A stretch of 64,000 bases of DNA from Hyunsoonleella flava (GTDB lineage Bacteria; Bacteroidota; Bacteroidia; Flavobacteriales; Flavobacteriaceae). The position numbers and the translations under genes were made by a program. Shown here one piece after another: positions 59,234 through 64,000 of this stretch (position 1 is the stretch's first letter; the number at the start of each line of letters is the position of its first letter). The stretch is taken from contig NZ_SIRT01000003.1 in NCBI RefSeq assembly GCF_004310325.1, positions 124,001 to 188,000 on the forward strand, read 5' to 3'. The notes under the pieces are model-generated. The model made no database searches. It had not been told where the DNA came from and worked only from the letters and a program-made list of their open reading frames with translations.

Positions 59234-59725
59234 ATGAAAACCAAGATTTTTGAAGTTGGCTTATTAGATCAATATCACATTTATATTCCTGAACATATAT
59301 ACAAGTCATTTGCAAAAGCTAAACTTAGTCGTGTAAAAGTAATGGCATCATTCCAAAGTAAAACTATCGAGTTTTATGCAGCGGTAAAAAAAGATAAAAA
59401 CACAGATGATTACCGAATCATGTTTGGTAAACGGCTTCAAAAAGAGTTGGGGGTGTTGCAAAATGATTATTTTGAAATGCAATTGTTTAAGGACGAATCA
59501 AAGTATGGTGTAGATATTCCCGAAGAACTTGAAGAAGTTTTTAAAAGCGATAGCGAAGCCTTCACAGTTTTTGAGACACTTACCGCAGGAAAAAAACGCA
59601 GTATTATTTATGCCATTTCAAGATTTAAAAACAGTCAAACCCGCATTGATAAGGCCTTAATTGTCTGTGAAAACTTAAAACGTGGACACGTGAATCCATA
59701 TACGATTTTAAAACCGCAATTTTAG
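59234..59725 (+). CDS. DUF1905/YdeI-type protein
   Basis: The 163-residue protein resembles the DUF1905-YdeI family: a beta-barrel part (about 1-95, IYIPEHIYKSFAKAKLSRVK ... FGKRLQKELGVLQNDYF) and a C-terminal helical YdeI-like tail (KKRSIIYAISRFKNSQTRID). It lies 10 bp after the YdeI-like gene and shares its tail pattern, so the two are paralogous partners in one operon. The function is unknown. Confidence 0.82.
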   Translation: MKTKIFEVGLLDQYHIYIPEHIYKSFAKAKLSRVKVMASFQSKTIEFYAAVKKDKNTDDYRIMFGKRLQKELGVLQNDYFEMQLFKDESKYGVDIPEELEEVFKSDSEAFTVFETLTAGKKRSIIYAISRFKNSQTRIDKALIVCENLKRGHVNPYTILKPQF

Positions 59726-59733
59726 AGATTACA

Positions 59734-60459
59734 TTAGTACATTAATTTTTTAATATTACTCATATAACCCCTACTTACCCTTACCACATCCCCATTCAAC
59801 ATTGTTACATCATAACTTTTGGTATACTTATTCAGTTCTTTTACTTTATTCAGATTAATAATTGAAGAACGATGTACCCTTATAAAAACATCGCTATTCA
59901 GTTTCTCTTCAAGAGTTGAAATACCATAGTTGCTTAAAAACACACTATCGTTTACTATAATCTTTGAATAATCACCATAGGCTTCAATTCTAACCACATC
60001 TTCTAAATTAATTGTAACCAGTTTGTTTTGGCTTTGTACCAAAATACGTTTAGGATATTTTGATGTTTCCATTAGCAGACTCTCAGCCAATGGACGCGCT
60101 TTATTGTTTGAATTGTTGCGAAGTTTTTCAATTGCTACCTTAAACCGTGCTTTGGTATATGGTTTCAAAAGATAATCTATCGCATGAACTTCAAATGCTT
60201 TTAAAGCATATTGGTCATAGGCGGTGGAAAAAATAATCTGGGGTAATTCCTCCAAATGTGTTAAAACATCAAACCCCGTCATTCCAGGCATTTGTACATC
60301 CAAGAAAACCAAATCTGGCTTAAACTCATTGATAAGTTTTACGGCATCAACACCATTATTGGCTTCTCCAAGAAGAATAAGTTCTTCATAATCTTCAAGA
60401 TACTCTTTAATTAACTGGCGTCCTGAAGCCTCGTCATCAACAATTATTACTTTTCTCAT
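59734..60459 (-). CDS. LytTR-family response regulator
   Basis: The 241-residue protein has a receiver domain (about 1-118) with VIIVDDEASG, the phospho-acceptor in LVFLDVQMPGMTG (Asp about residue 55) and the Lys in LLKPYTKARF, followed by a LytTR DNA-binding domain (about 145-240: IEAYGDYSKIIV, FIRVHRSSIINLNKV). It partners the adjacent LytS-like kinase, with which its gene overlaps by 4 bp. LytTR proteins bind pairs of 9-bp direct repeats; a target was not identified with confidence here. Confidence 0.93.
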   Translation of the reverse strand: MRKVIIVDDEASGRQLIKEYLEDYEELILLGEANNGVDAVKLINEFKPDLVFLDVQMPGMTGFDVLTHLEELPQIIFSTAYDQYALKAFEVHAIDYLLKPYTKARFKVAIEKLRNNSNNKARPLAESLLMETSKYPKRILVQSQNKLVTINLEDVVRIEAYGDYSKIIVNDSVFLSNYGISTLEEKLNSDVFIRVHRSSIINLNKVKELNKYTKSYDVTMLNGDVVRVSRGYMSNIKKLMY

Positions 60460-61526
60460 ATTGCAAACGAAATCTTTAATCCTTTAGGAGAGTTATCTGA
60501 TAGTTTTAAGGAGCTTTTATACATTTTTTCTAAGCGCAGTTTGGTGTTAGTTAAACCAATGCCTTTTTCAAAAACTGATGCCTTATCCTTAATACCAACA
60601 CCAGTATCGGTAATTTCAAAATGTAGTTTATCGTCTAGTTTGAAAATTGATATTGAAACTTCGCCACCTTCAATTAATGAGGACAAACCATGCTTAATAG
60701 AGTTTTCAACTAATGGCTGCAACAGCATTGGTGGTATCAATTCATTTTTTAGATTATCATCAACATTGATGTTCACCCGCAAACGTTCTTGAAAACGTTC
60801 TTTCTCTAGAGTTAAATATTTATTTACGAATTCTAGCTCTTCCCTAAGTGGAACTCTGTCTACCTGGGATGCTTTTAATTGGTATCTAAACAAATCTGAA
60901 AGCTCTGCAATGAGATGTCTTGTTTTTTCGTTTTCCGGCGGTACCGACGCACTAATGGTATTAAAAATATTGTAGAGAAAATGGGGATTCAATTGTGCTT
61001 TTAAAGCAGATAGTTCACTTTTTAAAGCAGAACTTCTAAGTTCTCCTTCCAAAATTAGCTTCTTTTCGTTTTCCTTATGGTAGCTATAAGAGTGTAAAAT
61101 ACCAAACTGCAATATGTAAAACAGCGCAGGAATATAAATGTCCCAAACGGTGCCCCTACCTGTTAAGTGACCAAAACCGACAATATCTGAAGCCAAATAA
61201 TAACTTTGTTGCCATACCACTACAAATAGGGGAAGTAATATTATATGAAGCAATAAAAGCCTCCGATTTGGCCAATGTTTTAGCTTTTTAAAAAGTAACC
61301 ACCAAATAGGTATGGTAAGTAAAAACTTAAGTAAATAATCGAGTCCACTATCATCTAAAAAACTTATTGGTTCAAACAAAATGTCATCTTCACGCTTAAA
61401 ACCACCTCTATTATACCACAATGTTACATGATAAAACATAGCCAAAACCAAATAAAACCCACCAAATATCACTAATTCGCTAATAGGTATTCCAAATAAT
61501 TTTCGTTTGAAGAATGAACTTTTCAT
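60456..61526 (-). CDS. LytS-type sensor histidine kinase
   Basis: The protein, 356 residues from the ATG at 61526 (a further ATG at 61571 would add 15), has four membrane helices and a His_kinase domain with LNPHFLYNIFNTISAS, the phospho-His, and a HATPase domain with LQPLVENSIKHGL and DTGVGIKDKASV. It signals to the LytTR regulator. No extracellular sensor domain is visible between helices, so the signal is probably membrane-associated. It diverges from the outer-membrane protein gene. Confidence 0.92.
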   Translation of the reverse strand: MKSSFFKRKLFGIPISELVIFGGFYLVLAMFYHVTLWYNRGGFKREDDILFEPISFLDDSGLDYLLKFLLTIPIWWLLFKKLKHWPNRRLLLLHIILLPLFVVVWQQSYYLASDIVGFGHLTGRGTVWDIYIPALFYILQFGILHSYSYHKENEKKLILEGELRSSALKSELSALKAQLNPHFLYNIFNTISASVPPENEKTRHLIAELSDLFRYQLKASQVDRVPLREELEFVNKYLTLEKERFQERLRVNINVDDNLKNELIPPMLLQPLVENSIKHGLSSLIEGGEVSISIFKLDDKLHFEITDTGVGIKDKASVFEKGIGLTNTKLRLEKMYKSSLKLSDNSPKGLKISFAI

Positions 61527-61709
61527 AGTATACACTTTCCACAAAACTAAAGGTAGTAATTTAAACAACATTCTACTTTCTGACGAGTCGGCATATATAT
61601 CGATGAATTGGAAAGACCAGTAATCTGCGTATATGCCAACTTAACGGTTATTGCGTGTGCGTATCACATAAGAATTCCAAATTTGTGCCAACGATTAAAA
61701 TAAAAAATT

Positions 61710-64000
61710 ATGAAACCGTTTACACTAGTCTTACTTTTAGTTTTTGGTACAACCGTGGCACAGAACTCTATTTCTGGAACCTTAGTTACAGAAAACCAAC
61801 AGCCCATACCTGCAGCTATTATCTCATTATTAGACGCTGGAACCAATGACTTTGTAAAAGGCGAACTATCTAAAGACAATGGCTATTTTAAAATTGAAAA
61901 CATCGCCAATGGCTCATACATTATTTTAATTACGAGTTTAGGAATGAAAGACTATAAATCTGAAGTTTTTAAACTAAAAGGTATGGCTAAAAACCTTAAT
62001 ACCATCACCATGCTGGAAAACACCGCAGAACTTAGTGAGGTTACCGTGGTTGCAGAAAAGCCAATGATAGAGGTTAAAGCAGACAAAACCGTTTTTAATG
62101 TGGCGGGAACTGTAAATGCCATAGGCGATTCTGGCTTTGAATTATTACGAAAAGCTCCGGGTATCATTATTGACAACTCAGATAACATTATCGTTGAAGG
62201 TAGAACTGGTGTACTATTTTATATTGACGACAGACCATCCATTCTTAGAGGACAAGATTTAGTAAATTTTCTTAAAACCTTGCAAGCAAGCGATATTGAA
62301 TCTATCGAAATCATCACCCAACCTTCATCAAGATATGATGCCGAAGGTAATGCAGGTATCATAAACATTAAGCTCAAACGCGATAAATCTCTCGGTACAA
62401 ACGGAACTGTTGCCTCATCACTAACCGTCGGTGACTTTGCCAGAACAAGTAATTCATTATCGTTTAACAACCGCAATAAAAAAACAAATATTTACGGTAC
62501 ATATAGTAATTTCTTTGGAAAAAGAGCTAGTTTCATCAATCTCAATCGAACTCAAAATGGTACCAATTTTAATGCTAGAACCCAAAATGTTTTTGATAAT
62601 AACAGAAACAATGTAAGATTGGGGTTTGATTTCTTCGCAAATGAAAAATCAACTTTTGGCATTATCGTAAATGGTAATTTTAATAATTCTAATTCCGAAA
62701 GTGATTCCCGAACTCCCATCACGCAAAATGGTGCCAATAGCCCTTCTGAAATTTTAGTTGCGGGAAGTGATTCAAAAAATAGAACCTCAAATATTTTTAC
62801 AAACTTGAATTACAGGCTCAAAGATACTTTAGGCCATTCCTTAAATATCGACTTTGACTATGGTAAGTATGACAGTAAGCGCGAAAACTTACAACCTAAT
62901 CGTTATTTTGATGGAAACGAAACTCAAATTTTGAGTGAAAACATCGTGTTTTTTGATACGCCAATAGACATTTCAATTATTTCTGGACAAGTGGATTATG
63001 AACAAAATTTACTTAAAGGCAAATTAAGCCTTGGCGTAAAATATTCAAAAGTAAAAACAGATAATAGCTTTGATGCATTTGATAGAACCAACGGAAATAA
63101 TGATTTAGACGAATCACAATCCAATGACTTTAGTTATGATGAACGGATAAGTGCTGCCTACTTTAATTACAGCAGAAAACTTAAAAAACTTAGTATTCAA
63201 TTTGGCTTACGAATGGAAAATACCATATCAGATGGCATTCTAACCAGTTTATTGGGCGATCAAAATAATCGCGTAAAGCGAAATTACACCAATTGGTTTC
63301 CAAGTGGCGGCATTACCTATCAAGCAAATAGAAAAAACAGTATTGCATTGATTTACAGTAAACGGATTCAAAGACCAAATTACCAAAGTTTAAATCCTTT
63401 TCAATATCGCATTGATGAATTGTCATTTAGACAAGGTAACCCATTCTTACAGCCTCAATATTCCGATAATATCAAACTATCCCATACTTATAATTACCGA
63501 TTAACTACCTCGTTAAGTTACAGTTTTATATCAGATTTTTTCGCTCAGGTAACTGAAGCTGTTGGTAACGATCAAAACTTTATTATACAACGAAATGTAG
63601 CAGATCAGGAAATCATCAACCTTGGGATTTCGTATCCCAAAAAATTTAACGATTGGTGGCGGATATACTTTAGCGTAAATGCCTATAGAAGTATCTATAA
63701 AGCTACCAATCCAGACTTTGTTTCAATATCACAAAACACCTTGAGTTTGTATGCACAAAACACATTTACCCTACCCAAAGCAATAACCTTTGAAGTTTCA
63801 GGTTGGTATAGTTCTCCATCAGTTTGGGGAGGCACTTACGAAACCAAAAGTTTAGGCTCTCTAAACTTGGCTTTTCAAAAGAAATTCCTCAGTGAAAAGC
63901 TTACAGCCAGATTAGGGTTTAATGACATACTGTTCACCTCACCATGGCAAGGTACAACTCGCTTTGGAGAACTCTTTATTGATGGCAATGGTGGCAGCGA
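61710..64000 (+). CDS. Outer-membrane beta-barrel protein (TonB-receptor-like, OMP_b-brl_3), partial
   Basis: The ATG at 61710 opens a frame that runs off the right edge (over 760 codons). After a signal peptide (MKPFTLVLLLVFGTTVAQ) come a carboxypeptidase-regulatory-like domain (SISGTLVTENQQPIPAAIIS, about 20-95), a plug-like domain (LLRKAPGIIIDNSDNIIVEG, and YDAEGNAGIINIKLKR, about 130-210) and beta-barrel strands rich in Asn and Tyr (ALIYSKRIQRPNYQSLNPFQ). The family is common in Bacteroidota as outer-membrane uptake or export barrels without a TonB box requirement. It is divergent from the LytS/LytTR pair, which may regulate it. Confidence 0.93.
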   Translation, partial: MKPFTLVLLLVFGTTVAQNSISGTLVTENQQPIPAAIISLLDAGTNDFVKGELSKDNGYFKIENIANGSYIILITSLGMKDYKSEVFKLKGMAKNLNTITMLENTAELSEVTVVAEKPMIEVKADKTVFNVAGTVNAIGDSGFELLRKAPGIIIDNSDNIIVEGRTGVLFYIDDRPSILRGQDLVNFLKTLQASDIESIEIITQPSSRYDAEGNAGIINIKLKRDKSLGTNGTVASSLTVGDFARTSNSLSFNNRNKKTNIYGTYSNFFGKRASFINLNRTQNGTNFNARTQNVFDNNRNNVRLGFDFFANEKSTFGIIVNGNFNNSNSESDSRTPITQNGANSPSEILVAGSDSKNRTSNIFTNLNYRLKDTLGHSLNIDFDYGKYDSKRENLQPNRYFDGNETQILSENIVFFDTPIDISIISGQVDYEQNLLKGKLSLGVKYSKVKTDNSFDAFDRTNGNNDLDESQSNDFSYDERISAAYFNYSRKLKKLSIQFGLRMENTISDGILTSLLGDQNNRVKRNYTNWFPSGGITYQANRKNSIALIYSKRIQRPNYQSLNPFQYRIDELSFRQGNPFLQPQYSDNIKLSHTYNYRLTTSLSYSFISDFFAQVTEAVGNDQNFIIQRNVADQEIINLGISYPKKFNDWWRIYFSVNAYRSIYKATNPDFVSISQNTLSLYAQNTFTLPKAITFEVSGWYSSPSVWGGTYETKSLGSLNLAFQKKFLSEKLTARLGFNDILFTSPWQGTTRFGELFIDGNGGS

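Noticed and set aside
61572-61709. LytTR binding site in the kinase/OMP divergent region
   Set aside because: Only loose matches (AACGGTTA near 61642) were seen, without the second direct repeat at the right distance.
1-64000. tRNA, rRNA, transposase, integrase and phage genes
   Set aside because: Looked for cloverleaf ends, IS-type genes and phage modules in all gaps and frames; none found, apart from the transposase-free inverted-repeat cassette.

Overview
The window is a stretch of chromosome from a member of the phylum Bacteroidota, most likely a (probably marine) Flavobacteriaceae species. This rests on the low G+C content, promoters with the TAnnTTTG -7 element typical of the phylum, almost no Shine-Dalgarno sequences, a C-terminal type IX secretion sorting domain, a 950-residue CarB, many short lipoproteins, LytTR signalling and a fadN-A-E type beta-oxidation operon. 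The genus is not determinable by eye. Almost all of it is core genome. I saw no rRNA, tRNA, CRISPR array, prophage or transposase gene.

Layout. 1-4.7 kb: end of an iron-complex type ABC ATPase, rmuC, a SatD-like regulator plus DUF3307 membrane protein behind a striking triple palindrome, a hotdog thioesterase and a T9SS-secreted protein. 4.7-18.3 kb: carB, rpmH, a TPR-like protein, cls, a lytic transglycosylase, an alpha/beta hydrolase, a small GNAT protein, mtaB, a lone oligopeptide-type binding lipoprotein, a PD40 propeller protein, a GlmU-like protein and rpmE2. 18.4-25.5 kb: DUF4199 protein, dolichol-phosphate-mannose-type glycosyltransferase, phosphohexomutase, MsbA-like exporter, then an ECF sigma / membrane protein / Spy-like three-gene unit. 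25.5-30.1 kb (minus strand): a BNR-repeat propeller and a sulfatase-YHYH-MORN-SCO1 cluster. 30.1-38.6 kb: RsmB/NOP methyltransferase, lipoprotein, fructosamine kinase, a one-gene accessory cassette with terminal inverted repeats carrying a PLD-like protein, dispersed repeats, purL and a decayed DinB-family gene.

38.6-46.4 kb is a fermentative pyruvate module on the minus strand: pflB-pflA-OFA-type transporter, and ppdK. pflB and ppdK share a similar near-palindrome at the same 22-bp distance from the -7 box, which suggests one CRP/FNR-type activator. 46.4-54.8 kb is fatty-acid activation and beta-oxidation (acyl-CoA ligase, MarR regulator with a perfect 22-bp palindrome in its promoter, FadN, FadA, FadE). 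54.9-64 kb holds secreted M28, M23 and M1 peptidases, two YdeI/DUF1905-type proteins, a LytS/LytTR two-component pair and the first 764 codons of an outer-membrane beta-barrel protein that runs off the window.

The most unusual items are the 1,001-bp inverted-repeat cassette at 33215-34215, the 28-bp-period palindromes at 1681-1760, the shared pflB/ppdK site, and a hairpin that buries the pflA start codon.
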